A DNA stretch of 45,039 nt, taken from the NCBI GenBank assembly GCA_964511555.1, contig CAZEFR010000015.1, positions 1 through 45,039 of the forward strand, written 5' to 3'. Below, piece after piece: positions 16,063 to 24,915 of this stretch. Origin of the DNA: CAIZGX01 sp964511555. Lineage in GTDB: Bacteria; Bacteroidota; Bacteroidia; Flavobacteriales_D; Sanyastnellaceae. The notes beneath the pieces were generated by a model that was not told where the DNA came from, did not search any database, and saw only the letters and a list, made by a program, of their open reading frames with translations. Every line of letters starts with the position of its first letter. The stretch's first letter is position 1. The position numbers and the translations under genes were made by a program.

Positions 16063-17355
16063 CTATTCGGCGTAGAGATACCAGTTGTTTCGACTTTCAA
16101 AAGGACGGTAGAGGTAAAAAACTCTACCGTTTTTTATTTGAGGATTACGAATGTGCTGCCAATAAAGATTCTTCTTCAATTCTAAACTTCCGTCTTCCTT
16201 CAATAAATTAAATGTTGATTCTCCAGTTCGAAGCTGCGTGAAGCAAACAACTTCCTTTTCCTCTGAATCGAATTGTACATTCAAGATTTTCTCCTTTGAA
16301 GGTAGGTTCGCAATGTTGCGCTCTCCTTTCATTGTAACTTTACCTAATTGTTTACCATCAGCACTAATACTCACTACTTCACCTTGAGAAATATTGTAAA
16401 TGGACCAATGATTTTCATGTTGAACAATTTTTGCAACTGGATCTCGGTAATAAAGACTTTCCTTAAATCGTGTCATCTGACCGGCTACAATCTCCTTAGG
16501 TACGCCATAATCTAACTCATATTGGTAGGCTATTCTCTTCGCTCTTCCATTCATGTATTTGTACTCCGATTTGAATAACTCCATGGTTAACGAATCCGCA
16601 ACATGCGCTAATTCTATTGGATCGGCACTATCATTCTTCAACAAGTAATAACTAAACTCTGGATATTCCTCTGTGAACGTGTGGAAGACTATGTTAGAAT
16701 TGAGGAATCCACAAATAGGTTCGAATTCCTGACGAAAAGATTCATAACTCAACTTATCTAAATGCAAAAAGGGCGCTGCTTGAAGTTGAAAAACAGAATG
16801 CTCTGTCAATACAAAACAAGCGCCTGTTGGAGCCAGATGAAAACGTTCAGCGGGTTCGTTGATGTGGAATGAGGTTACAATCCTACCGAATGAATCTAAT
16901 TGGGCAATCCATGCCTGTTCCCACAAATCACGTTTCTCATAAGATGGCTTCAATAATTTTTCATGTTCATAGAGAAGCATAGTAAGCTTTCCGTTCCACC
17001 AAGTAAAATCGGCAACTGAATACCGAACACTACCAAAAATACTGTCAGGCGCATCTGTAATCCCAAGAACAGGTAATTGATAGACCTGCTCTAACAGTTC
17101 AATAACCTTCGGGATTTTAGTAGTGGTAAAATCGTAGTAACCAATAGACTGGATAACATAGCCATTACTTGAAGTTGGAATTGAAAACTCGCCATTTTCA
17201 TCGGTCACTGCGAATTGCTTTCCGTTGGTCCATTTCACTACGGCTCCGGTAATTGGCGTTTTTGTGTTGAATGAAACAACCTTTCCCCTTTGCTGCGCGA
17301 AGCTCGCAAGCGAAAAAAAGAACATCAACCATGTTATTGCAATCCGCATTTTCAT
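16063..17355 (-). CDS. Exported protein with CarboxypepD-like regulatory domain
   Basis: A 430-residue protein, start MKMRIAITWLMFFFSLASFAQ (signal peptide). The frame extends to a TTG at 17379, but the ATG at 17355 fits the signal better; ATG at 17349 is also possible. Residues of about 20-90 resemble the carboxypeptidase regulatory-like fold (GKVVSFNTKTPITGAVVKW, then VTDENGEFSIP, then IQSIGYYD), as in the N-termini of TonB-linked proteins. The remaining 340 residues are beta-rich, possibly a propeller (repeated short strands such as WWNGKLTMLLYEH), with no catalytic motif. Function unknown. It is the last gene of a minus-strand group after the M1 peptidase and methyltransferase. Confidence 0.72.
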   Translation of the reverse strand: MKMRIAITWLMFFFSLASFAQQRGKVVSFNTKTPITGAVVKWTNGKQFAVTDENGEFSIPTSSNGYVIQSIGYYDFTTTKIPKVIELLEQVYQLPVLGITDAPDSIFGSVRYSVADFTWWNGKLTMLLYEHEKLLKPSYEKRDLWEQAWIAQLDSFGRIVTSFHINEPAERFHLAPTGACFVLTEHSVFQLQAAPFLHLDKLSYESFRQEFEPICGFLNSNIVFHTFTEEYPEFSYYLLKNDSADPIELAHVADSLTMELFKSEYKYMNGRAKRIAYQYELDYGVPKEIVAGQMTRFKESLYYRDPVAKIVQHENHWSIYNISQGEVVSISADGKQLGKVTMKGERNIANLPSKEKILNVQFDSEEKEVVCFTQLRTGESTFNLLKEDGSLELKKNLYWQHIRNPQIKNGRVFYLYRPFESRNNWYLYAE

Positions 17356-17417
17356 GAATGGTAATTTAAGTTGAAACAAGCTTGGCTCTTTTCCAATTAC
17401 ACTTAAAAATTTCGTTT

Positions 17418-19277
17418 CTACTTTTCGAAATAATGCAAGATTTCGTCAACAGTATTTTGTGTCACCGCGTGGTAGTTACCTCTGCAATGCGCGTATATAC
17501 TGAATGCGGTGTCGTGATAACCGTTATTCTCCATGGCTTCATACAACGGAGCGACGAATTTTCTTCTTCCTACTTTTTCCAAGAAAGTAGCAAGATCAGC
17601 GAAAACCGCTTCGTTCTTGGCTTGAACAGACAACATGAACCACGCGAAGAGCACCTCTGAATTTCCAATTTTCGATATGTGGAAACTCTCGTCTAACGAT
17701 TGAATTTTAGAAAGCGATAGATTGAAATTCACATTCGACAAGAATCTGTAGCGTTCTTGATAACTCCAGTCGTTCCAAGGAAGATCCTTGTTCGTGACCT
17801 CCTCTGCTTCCCACTTCAAACGAAGTTCATCTACTTTCTCTAACTCTGCCGATTGTACAACCGCGGTATTCGAAGGCAATCCGGCAGAATATATCCACTG
17901 ATCAATTCCAATTTCGTCTGCTTGTTCCTTGGTTAAAAGTTCGGTTGTTAAAATATCAATGAAACCTTCTGTGGTCATGACACCAAATGCATGCGACTGG
18001 AAGTAATTCTTCAAGAAAGCGTCGAACTTCTCTCTTCCCACTTTCTCTTCTATGGTTCGAAGGAAGAAATAGCCTTTGTTGTAGGCGATGTCGTTCATGC
18101 CGTCGTCTGGATTTCTATTTTCCAAAGCCAACTTCAAATGTGTGTCTTCTGCTGGAAGTTCAGCCAATGTTGCATTCAAATCTTGACGCGCAAGCGTGGC
18201 TAACATTTCAGCTTTCGCTTTTCCGTAAAGTGATTCCATTATGCGCTGTTCGAAGTATACCGTGAATCCTTCATTCAACCAGAAGTCGTTCCAGGTAGCG
18301 TTGGTAACCAAATTCCCGCTCCAGCTGTGGGCTAGTTCGTGTGCGATTAGCGAAACCAAGGATTTATCTCCGGCCAAAATAGTGGGAGTAGCAAATGTCA
18401 ATCTCGGATTTTCCATTCCTCCGAAAGGAAATGCTCCCGGAAGAACCAATACATCGTAACGCTCCCAAGCATATGGGCCGTACAAATCTTCTGCTGCTTT
18501 TACCATTCCGGGCATGTCAGAAAATTCGTTGAAAGCAAGCTCAAGCATATCTGCTGTTGCATACACACCTGTGTTTTCACTCAACGATTTGAACGCAACA
18601 TCTCCTACAGCCAAAGCCAACAGATAAGAAGGAATGCGTTGTTTCATTTCGAAATGATACTTTCCGTCGGGTGATTTCACTTGCGGATTTTCAGCAGACA
18701 TTAAAGCCATTAATTCTCTCGGAACGGTAACGTCTGCTGAATACGTAAAACGCACCGAAGGGCTGTCCTGACAAGGAATCCACGTTCTTGCTAGAATGGC
18801 TTGTGACTGCGAAAATAGGAAAGGCAATTCGTTTTCTTTTTCCACCCACAACAACGCTTCTGCATTCGGAGAGGTGGTGTATTGAATGCTCACAAGATTA
18901 TCGATATCTCGAATTTCGACATGGAGCGCTTTACCTAAAAAAGGCTTCTCCTCATCCAAAGTGTAACGTGCCAATCTTCCATTCACCATCACCCATTCAA
19001 TATTTAAATCTTTCGTGTCAAATGAAATTTGCTTCGCTCCTTTCTCCGCTTTAAAGTCATAGGTTGCATTCGCAGTAATGACATGTGTTTCAACATTTAC
19101 ATTCGCGGTCCAGTGCAAGTGAGTTACACGAGCGTCTGATGTTGCCGCTGAATGCGGATCGAATATTTTCGAAGTGGTCATAGGGTTTATGGAATGAGGG
19201 GTTGAAAGAACTTCTTCCGAAATTTTGCACGAAGCTAAAGTTGCGCAAAAAGCGAACATGAAAACTACTTTCCTCAT
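17418..19277 (-). CDS. M1 family aminopeptidase, LTA4 hydrolase-like, lipoprotein
   Basis: A 619-residue zinc aminopeptidase. The signal peptide ends in the lipobox LASC (Cys 17), so it is membrane-attached. The exopeptidase motif GGMENP lies at 286-291, the zinc ligands are H313, H317 and E336 (HELAHSW- - -NEGF), and a C-terminal helical domain typical of leukotriene A4 hydrolase/aminopeptidase B relatives follows. It trims N-terminal residues from peptides in the periplasm or at the surface. The ATG is 3 nt from the methyltransferase stop, so they are cotranscribed. The window carries a second, distantly related M1 enzyme at 21.5-23.3 kb. Confidence 0.94.
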   Translation of the reverse strand: MRKVVFMFAFCATLASCKISEEVLSTPHSINPMTTSKIFDPHSAATSDARVTHLHWTANVNVETHVITANATYDFKAEKGAKQISFDTKDLNIEWVMVNGRLARYTLDEEKPFLGKALHVEIRDIDNLVSIQYTTSPNAEALLWVEKENELPFLFSQSQAILARTWIPCQDSPSVRFTYSADVTVPRELMALMSAENPQVKSPDGKYHFEMKQRIPSYLLALAVGDVAFKSLSENTGVYATADMLELAFNEFSDMPGMVKAAEDLYGPYAWERYDVLVLPGAFPFGGMENPRLTFATPTILAGDKSLVSLIAHELAHSWSGNLVTNATWNDFWLNEGFTVYFEQRIMESLYGKAKAEMLATLARQDLNATLAELPAEDTHLKLALENRNPDDGMNDIAYNKGYFFLRTIEEKVGREKFDAFLKNYFQSHAFGVMTTEGFIDILTTELLTKEQADEIGIDQWIYSAGLPSNTAVVQSAELEKVDELRLKWEAEEVTNKDLPWNDWSYQERYRFLSNVNFNLSLSKIQSLDESFHISKIGNSEVLFAWFMLSVQAKNEAVFADLATFLEKVGRRKFVAPLYEAMENNGYHDTAFSIYAHCRGNYHAVTQNTVDEILHYFEK

Positions 19278-19280
19278 GAA

Positions 19281-20165
19281 TTAAACTTTTAAGATTCTTC
19301 CGAACACGCCTAAAGGCAGAAGCACTCCGCTTTCAGCATTCAAATAAAGCTCTCCGATTGCCAGGTTCTTTCCAGCAAATGGACGCAATAGATTTTCTAC
19401 AATCAATGGAGAAAGTCCGAGGCTGTATGCGTTCAATACCAAGAAATGTTCTTTCGGATCTAACAACTGCAACACACCGTCGAGCAATTCTGAAATCTGC
19501 TCTTCCAACTTCCACTTCTCTCCTTTCGGTCCATGTCCGAATGCCGGAGGATCAAGAATAATCCCGTTGTATTTGTTTCCTCTTCTCACTTCACGTTGAA
19601 CGAACTTCAACGCGTCTTCCACCATCCAACGAATGTCTTTGGTCCCTGTGAGTTGTGCGTTTTCATTCGCCCATGTGACTACTTGTTTAATGCTATCAAC
19701 GTGCGTGACTTCGGCTCCGTGTGTTGCACAAGCCACCGTAGCACCGCCTGTGTAGGCGAATAGGTTCAAGACTTTCGGCTTCTCAATTTGCATCTTTTGC
19801 ATCGCGGTGATGGAAAAATCCCAATTGGCCGCTTGCTCAGGAAAAATTCCTACGTGCTTGAAAGATGTCATTCCCAAACGCATGTTCAAATTCTTTCCGT
19901 TGATTAATTCGTATTGAATTTTCCACTGATCGGGCATCTTCTTCATCTTGGTCCACTCGCCAATGTTGCTCCCCTTCTGCACGAAACGAACGTGTGCGCG
20001 CTTCTTCCACTCCTCGTCAGACAAGCGTTTCGGCCATACCGCCTGTGGTTCAGGACGTATAGTAATGAATTCGCCGAAGCTTTCTAATTTTTCAAAATCG
20101 CCACAATCTATTAGGGCATAATCCTTCCATCGAGAAGGGGTATCGAGTTGAACCGTTAATGTCAT
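19281..20165 (-). CDS. Class I SAM-dependent methyltransferase, RlmI/RlmK-like
   Basis: A 294-residue methyltransferase. The SAM-binding motif I is KVLNLFAYTGGATVACA, the acidic end of beta-2 is VTHVDSIKQVV, and the catalytic motif is IILDPPAFGHG (DPPxF). The last of these is typical of the RlmI/YccW and RlmK rRNA cytosine-5/guanine methyltransferases. It lacks the N-terminal PUA domain of E. coli RlmI and has about 100 residues of its own before the methyltransferase core. The substrate is likely 23S rRNA, by family. It heads the three-gene minus-strand unit and faces the DUF2520 gene across 40 nt. Confidence 0.9.
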   Translation of the reverse strand: MTLTVQLDTPSRWKDYALIDCGDFEKLESFGEFITIRPEPQAVWPKRLSDEEWKKRAHVRFVQKGSNIGEWTKMKKMPDQWKIQYELINGKNLNMRLGMTSFKHVGIFPEQAANWDFSITAMQKMQIEKPKVLNLFAYTGGATVACATHGAEVTHVDSIKQVVTWANENAQLTGTKDIRWMVEDALKFVQREVRRGNKYNGIILDPPAFGHGPKGEKWKLEEQISELLDGVLQLLDPKEHFLVLNAYSLGLSPLIVENLLRPFAGKNLAIGELYLNAESGVLLPLGVFGRILKV

Positions 20166-20169
20166 GAAA

Positions 20170-20177
20170 CAAAGGTA
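20170..20177 (-). promoter_or_regulatory. Predicted -7 box of the methyltransferase gene, adjacent to its ATG
   Basis: TACCTTTG on the minus strand, an exact match, ends 4 nt before the ATG at 20165. This predicts a transcript starting at the ATG. Confidence 0.55.
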
Positions 20178-20190
20178 CGCTTCTTCGCTT

Positions 20191-20198
20191 TATCTTCG
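20191..20198 (+). promoter_or_regulatory. Predicted -7 box of the DUF2520 gene and the long plus-strand operon
   Basis: TATCTTCG, one mismatch from TAnnTTTG, ends 7 nt before the ATG at 20206. It sits back to back with the minus-strand box at 20170-20177, with 13 nt between them. Confidence 0.45.
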
Positions 20199-20205
20199 CA
20201 GAGAT

Positions 20206-20943
20206 ATGCGCATAGCTCTAGTAGGAAATGGAAATTTAGCGTGGCACTTGAACGCTGCTCTTCGAGAAATTAATTCGCGAATTGATCTGCATGTGGTTCG
20301 CGAACTTCCTGTTTCAAGTCCATGGAAAACGACTACACAACTCTCCGACATTAACGATAGCTATCACTTGGTTTTGTTGGCGGTTCCCGATTCGCAAATT
20401 GCAGAGGTGGCAGCACAACTTCCAGAAAAAATTATTGCAGTGCATTTTTCTGGAGGCACTTCCATTCTGAATCTTCCTCAAAAAAATAGAGCTGTTTGTT
20501 GGCCTTGTCAAACCTTAAAAAAAGGAACTTCCATCAAGTACAGAAACATTCCTTTATTGTATGAATTCTCAAATTCCGAGACCGAGACAATAGTTCGAGC
20601 GTTTCTTGAACCTGCTATTGGCAAGTGGATTTCCGCCAACGGCGAACAAAGACAGCTCGCGCACATATCTGCGGTTTTCTCGAACAACTTCACCAATCAC
20701 CTTCAACACATTTCACAATCGATGCTGAAGGAAGCGCAACTTCCAACCGATTTGTTTTACACCATGTTGAAAGCACATGTTGAATTGTTAGAAACGAAAG
20801 CACCTGAGGCTATTCAGACCGGACCCGCACAGCGTGGCGACATAGAAACCATTGAAGCTCAAAAACAATTACTGAATAATCATGTTGAATGGAAGGAAAT
20901 TTATTCCCTTCTTTCCAAAAACATTCTCGACAAATACCAATGA
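20206..20943 (+). CDS. Rossmann-like/DUF2520 NAD(P)-binding protein
   Basis: A 245-residue dehydrogenase-like protein starting at MRIALVGNGNLAWHL. The frame extends upstream to 20164, but that would overlap the divergent gene and lacks family sequence. The N-terminal half is a dinucleotide-binding fold (GNGNLA; LVLLAVPDSQI), and the C-terminal half is the helical DUF2520 domain with FSNNFTNHL and the end motif TGPAQRGD. In family structure it resembles F420-dependent or ketopantoate-type reductases; the substrate is not known. The stop overlaps the ATG of the KdsC-like gene (ATGA), so they are translationally coupled, a pairing common in Bacteroidota. Confidence 0.9.
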   Translation: MRIALVGNGNLAWHLNAALREINSRIDLHVVRELPVSSPWKTTTQLSDINDSYHLVLLAVPDSQIAEVAAQLPEKIIAVHFSGGTSILNLPQKNRAVCWPCQTLKKGTSIKYRNIPLLYEFSNSETETIVRAFLEPAIGKWISANGEQRQLAHISAVFSNNFTNHLQHISQSMLKEAQLPTDLFYTMLKAHVELLETKAPEAIQTGPAQRGDIETIEAQKQLLNNHVEWKEIYSLLSKNILDKYQ

Positions 20944-21458
20944 ATTACAAAGAAAAATTAGCGAAAACGAAGATCTTCATCTTCGACGTAGACGGAGTCT
21001 TTACCGACAACATTGTTTGGTTATTTCCAGATGGTGAGCAAATGCGCACAGCGAATGTTCGCGATGGATACGCTGTTCAACTTGCTGTAAAGAACGGATT
21101 CCGCATTGCGGTAATCAGCGGAGGAAGATCTGAAGCTGTTCGCAACCGCTTCGAAAAACTTGGCGTTCATGAAGTGCATTTGGGTTCTTCGAATAAACGA
21201 CAAGTGTATTTAGATTTAAAATCGAAGTGGCATTTTCACGACGATGATGTGTGTTACATGGGCGATGACATTCCTGACTTACCACTTTTGAAAATTGTTG
21301 GATTGGCTTGTTGTCCGGCCGATGCAGTGCCTGAAGTGAAAGAAGTATCGCACTACATTTCCAACAAAAACGGTGGACACGGTTGTGTTCGAGATTTGAT
21401 GGAACAAGCATTGAAGCTTCACGGACATTGGATGAATGAAGAATCTGTAATTTGGTAA
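20940..21458 (+). CDS. KdsC-like HAD phosphatase (KDO 8-P phosphatase family)
   Basis: A 172-residue HAD hydrolase of the C0 (capless) group. Motif I is FIFDVDGVFTD with nucleophile D16 and D18, motif II is VISGGRS, and motif IV is YMGDDIPDLPLL. This matches 3-deoxy-D-manno-octulosonate-8-phosphate phosphatase, which acts in making KDO for lipopolysaccharide; such enzymes work as tetramers because they lack a cap domain. Start MNYKEK at the ATGA overlap with DUF2520. Its place at the front of a gene run that ends in surface-glycan genes fits this role. Confidence 0.9.
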   Translation: MNYKEKLAKTKIFIFDVDGVFTDNIVWLFPDGEQMRTANVRDGYAVQLAVKNGFRIAVISGGRSEAVRNRFEKLGVHEVHLGSSNKRQVYLDLKSKWHFHDDDVCYMGDDIPDLPLLKIVGLACCPADAVPEVKEVSHYISNKNGGHGCVRDLMEQALKLHGHWMNEESVIW

Positions 21459-21460
21459 TT

Positions 21461-23278
21461 ATGACAAAAAGAAATTTATTCCTTTTCGCATTTTTCATTT
21501 TAGGTGGAAATGCATTCGGTCAATATTGGCAGCAACAAGCCAACTACACCATTGACCTTTCGTTGAATACCAATGACGATTCATTCGTTGGAAAAGAAAC
21601 CATTGTTTACACGAACAACAGCAATGACGAGTTAACGCAGTTATTCTTCCATTTATACAACAATGCGTTTCAGCCAGGAAGTGACATGGATGTTCGCTCA
21701 CGCGGTCTGCCTGATCCCGACCGCAGAGTTGGCGATCGCATTTCGAAATTAACGAAAGAGCAAGAAGGTCATTTGCATGTGAAGAGTCTTTCAGTAAACG
21801 GAGAAAATATCAACGCTACTTATGAAGAGAATGAAACAATCTTAGAAGTCAACTTGCTTAAGCCTATTCCACCGCATTCGGTTGCGAAGGTAGAAGTCGA
21901 GTTTTACGGACAAGTGCCTTTGCAAATTCGCAGAAGTGGAAAAGACAATGCCGAAGGAATTGAATTCAGCATGAGTCAATGGTATCCTAAGATGTGCGAA
22001 TACGACGAAGACGGATGGCATCCGAATCCGTATATCGGACGTGAGTTCTACGGAATCTGGGGCGACTTCAACGTGAACCTTACACTTCCAGCGAACTACG
22101 TAGTTGCAGCGGGTGGTGTTTTGTTGAATGAAGACGAGTCTTTCAAACGTGTTCAAAAAGCAGGGAAGAATTTATTGACTTGGAAATTCGAAGCGAAGAA
22201 TGTTCATGACTTCGTTTGGGCAGCGGATCCAGATTATGTCAGAACAGAAACACAAGTTGTTGACGGACCAAAAATTTATTTCTACCATCAGCCTGAAGAA
22301 AAATACAACGAAGCTTGGGATCGTCTTCCTGAATTCACAGCAAAAGCATTTGCTCTGTTGAGTAAAGATTTTGGGAAATACCCCTACCCTGTTTACAACG
22401 TTATTCAGGGTGGAGACGGTGGAATGGAGTATCCAATGGCTACGCTTATCACGGGTAAGCGCTCACTTCCAAGCCTTGTTGGAGTAACTGTTCACGAAGG
22501 TGCGCATTCTTGGTATCAGGGAATGTTGGCGACCGACGAAAGCAAATATTATTGGATGGACGAAGGGTTCACAAGTTTTGCAGCGACAGTGGTTATGAAC
22601 ACGTTGTTCCCTGCTCAAGCAGATCCTTATCACCGTGAATCGATTGATAGTTATTTGGAATTGGTGAAAGCAGGAATTGAAGAACCGTTAACCACGCACG
22701 CCGATCATTTCGAAACGAATTACGCATACGGCGTTGCGGCATATAGCAAAGGAGAGACTTACTTAAGTCAACTGGAATACATCATGGGTTCAGAACTCTT
22801 CAATCAAACCATGCACACGTATTTCAACGAGTGGTCTTTCAAACATCCGGAACCGGAAGACATCTTGCGCGTTGCAGAAAAAGAAAGCGGACTGGTACTC
22901 GACTGGTTCGATGAGTATTTCGTTGGAACAACGAAAACATTGGACTATGCTGTAGATACGGTCTTGGTTGGAAAAGGAGAAACGGAAATTGTATTGGAGC
23001 GCAAAGGCTTATTCCCAATGCCATGCGAAGTGACTGTGAATTTCGACAATGGAAAGGATTGTGTTTATTACATTCCACTAGATCTCATGCGCGGAGAGAA
23101 GTTTAGAGGGGAAATGCCCGAGAATTGGAACCTGCAACAAGATTGGCATTGGGTTGACAAAACCTATTCATTGAAATTTAAAAATCCGAATATGAAAGTC
23201 GTGAAGGTTACTGTCGATGCGAAGAATCAAACCATTGACACCGACAAAACCAACAACTCGTATTCCATAACCAAATAA
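21461..23278 (+). CDS. M1 family metallopeptidase (exported)
   Basis: A 605-residue exported protein starting at MTKRNLFLFAFFILGGNAFG, a signal peptide. Zinc site: H345, E346, H349 (VTVHEGAHSWYQG) and E368 (WMDEGF). The exopeptidase motif is GGMEYP (320-325) in place of GAMEN, a form seen in many Bacteroidota M1-like proteins. A C-terminal domain after about residue 500 is beta-rich. It probably trims peptides in the periplasm or outer membrane. It sits 2 nt after the KdsC stop and 3 nt before the BioY-like start. Confidence 0.93.
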   Translation: MTKRNLFLFAFFILGGNAFGQYWQQQANYTIDLSLNTNDDSFVGKETIVYTNNSNDELTQLFFHLYNNAFQPGSDMDVRSRGLPDPDRRVGDRISKLTKEQEGHLHVKSLSVNGENINATYEENETILEVNLLKPIPPHSVAKVEVEFYGQVPLQIRRSGKDNAEGIEFSMSQWYPKMCEYDEDGWHPNPYIGREFYGIWGDFNVNLTLPANYVVAAGGVLLNEDESFKRVQKAGKNLLTWKFEAKNVHDFVWAADPDYVRTETQVVDGPKIYFYHQPEEKYNEAWDRLPEFTAKAFALLSKDFGKYPYPVYNVIQGGDGGMEYPMATLITGKRSLPSLVGVTVHEGAHSWYQGMLATDESKYYWMDEGFTSFAATVVMNTLFPAQADPYHRESIDSYLELVKAGIEEPLTTHADHFETNYAYGVAAYSKGETYLSQLEYIMGSELFNQTMHTYFNEWSFKHPEPEDILRVAEKESGLVLDWFDEYFVGTTKTLDYAVDTVLVGKGETEIVLERKGLFPMPCEVTVNFDNGKDCVYYIPLDLMRGEKFRGEMPENWNLQQDWHWVDKTYSLKFKNPNMKVVKVTVDAKNQTIDTDKTNNSYSITK

Positions 23279-23281
23279 GCC

Positions 23282-23854
23282 GTGTTTAAAAACTATTTCG
23301 CATTTACAAAAAGCCCAGCGCTGAACTTCATCATTGGATTGGTTATCTCCATTGGATTGCTCGTTGGCCTTGGCCCGTTAGTTATTTCCTATGGAAAGGA
23401 ATTGCCCTTTTCAATTTTAAGTTTTGTGGTGTTGTTCAACGCCATTTGGTGGGGATGGCAAATTGGATTTCTTTCCACCCTTGCCTACATATTTATAGGA
23501 GTTGCGGGATTGAGCATTTTTCCGAATCACGAAAGTGGCTTGAAGCATTTGTTCACCATTACCAATTGCGGATATTATTTCGGATTCTTAGCAGCAGCTT
23601 TGTTGGCAGGTTACTTCGCTGAAATTCCAAGAAAGAAAAAGATGCTGAATGCACTTGCTGTTTGGTTTCTTGGACACGCACTCATTTTGTTGTTAGGCGG
23701 ATTGTACATCTACCGCATAAATCCGGAACGCGCTTGGGCCTTCATTCAATTAGACTTTCCTGCATATGCCATGAAGGCCACTGCTGGACTTATCATTACC
23801 GTTGCCTTCTTGCGTTTCGTAGAAGGACGCGAGAACTTTTACAAAGCATCATAA
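23282..23854 (+). CDS. bioY: BioY-like biotin transporter substrate-binding subunit
   Basis: A 190-residue membrane protein with about six hydrophobic segments. It begins with a GTG at 23282, the only start that follows the upstream stop closely. The BioY signature is visible: an early GWQIGFLSTLAYIFIGVAGL segment, then PNHESG, then CGYYFGFLAAALLAGYFAE. BioY is the S-component of an ECF biotin importer. No ATPase (EcfA/BioM) or T component (EcfT/BioN) is nearby, so it may act alone or share a module encoded elsewhere. No biotin-gene neighbour is present. Its length is normal for the family. Confidence 0.8.
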   Translation: MFKNYFAFTKSPALNFIIGLVISIGLLVGLGPLVISYGKELPFSILSFVVLFNAIWWGWQIGFLSTLAYIFIGVAGLSIFPNHESGLKHLFTITNCGYYFGFLAAALLAGYFAEIPRKKKMLNALAVWFLGHALILLLGGLYIYRINPERAWAFIQLDFPAYAMKATAGLIITVAFLRFVEGRENFYKAS

Positions 23855-23857
23855 ACT

Positions 23858-24634
23858 ATGAAATACATTCAACTTAGTTACAACGAAGGCGTAGCAACCG
23901 TTGCGCTCAATCGTCAAGAAAAATTCAACAGCTTCGTTATGGAAATGTCTGTTGAATTGCAAGAAGCATTGACTGAAATAAAAAACCGAACGGACGTTCG
24001 GTGCGTGGTGTTAACTGGAAATGGAAAAGCATTTTGCGCGGGTCAAGATTTGGGTGAAGCCATTGCGACTGATGGACCTGGATTGGAAAGTATCTTGAAA
24101 GACGGATACAATCCGATTATTCGCATGATGCGCGAATTGCCTCTTCCAGTTGTTGGAGCGATTAACGGTGTTGCTGCAGGCGCGGGTGCGAACATTGCGT
24201 TGGCCTGCGACTTGGTCGTTGCATCAGAAAATGCAAGTTTCTTGCAAGCGTTCACCAAAATTGGATTAATCCCAGACAGCGGTGGAACGTACTTCCTTCC
24301 AAGAATTATTGGAACACAACGAGCAATGGCGCAAATGCTTTTGGCCGATAAGGTTACCGCAGCTGAAGCCAAAGACATGGGATTGATCTACGATGTATAT
24401 CCAACGGAAGAGTTTCAAACGAAAGTTACCGAACTCGCCAATCGGTTGGCTGCTATGCCTACCAAGGCCTTGGCATTCACCAAGCAAGCTATCTATGCCG
24501 GATGGAACAACACCTTGGAGCAACAATTAGATCTTGAACTTGACCTTCAGAAAAAAGCAGGACAAACCGCTGATCATCATGAAGGTGTTGCAGCGTTTTT
24601 AGAAAAACGCATGCCTACCTTTACAGGAAAATAA
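23858..24634 (+). CDS. Enoyl-CoA hydratase/isomerase, PaaG-like
   Basis: A 258-residue crotonase-fold protein. The oxyanion-hole segments are AFCAGQDLGEA and INGVAAGAGANIALACDLVVA; the second acidic position is in TKIGLIPDSGGTYFLPR. The C-terminus TADHHEGVAAFLEKRMPTFTGK is characteristic of PaaG, the ring-1,2-epoxyphenylacetyl-CoA isomerase, where an Asp in the IPDSGG motif is catalytic. No other phenylacetate genes are nearby, so a general short-chain acyl-CoA isomerase or hydratase role is also possible. Tightly packed in the plus-strand run. Confidence 0.88.
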   Translation: MKYIQLSYNEGVATVALNRQEKFNSFVMEMSVELQEALTEIKNRTDVRCVVLTGNGKAFCAGQDLGEAIATDGPGLESILKDGYNPIIRMMRELPLPVVGAINGVAAGAGANIALACDLVVASENASFLQAFTKIGLIPDSGGTYFLPRIIGTQRAMAQMLLADKVTAAEAKDMGLIYDVYPTEEFQTKVTELANRLAAMPTKALAFTKQAIYAGWNNTLEQQLDLELDLQKKAGQTADHHEGVAAFLEKRMPTFTGK

Positions 24635-24642
24635 TTCAGCGT

Positions 24643-24915
24643 ATGAGTCAATGGATTTCAATAACTGATCAATTGCCGGAAGACGGACAGCGCGTGCTGG
24701 CCTTTGTTCCGAACAACACTGTTTTTCTTCCTGGAAAAACAGGCGAGACCGAATTGCGCGAGGTTATTGTTCTTCATTTCCAAAAAGATTTTTACTCACA
24801 CGATAAAGAGAAAGCTGAAAAGCACGGCGTTCACTTTTGGAAAGGGGAAGGAAATTCAAATCAGTTTTTTCAATCGGTATCGCATTGGATGCCCATGCCA
24901 ACGCTAGATGCATGA
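24643..24915 (+). CDS. DUF551 domain protein
   Basis: A 90-residue protein with the DUF551 pattern: SQWISITDQLPEDGQRVL at the N-terminus and SVSHWMPMPTLD at the C-terminus. DUF551 is best known from phage and bacterial small proteins of unknown function. Here it is embedded in a chromosomal operon, and its stop overlaps the ATG of the first flippase (ATGA). The HxH/W-rich ends could form a binding surface; no function is proposed. Confidence 0.8.
   Translation: MSQWISITDQLPEDGQRVLAFVPNNTVFLPGKTGETELREVIVLHFQKDFYSHDKEKAEKHGVHFWKGEGNSNQFFQSVSHWMPMPTLDA

Noticed and set aside
17987..18459. Plus-strand frames inside the M1 peptidase gene and many similar ones elsewhere
   Set aside because: They are antisense shadows of strongly supported genes, without starts, signals or family motifs.
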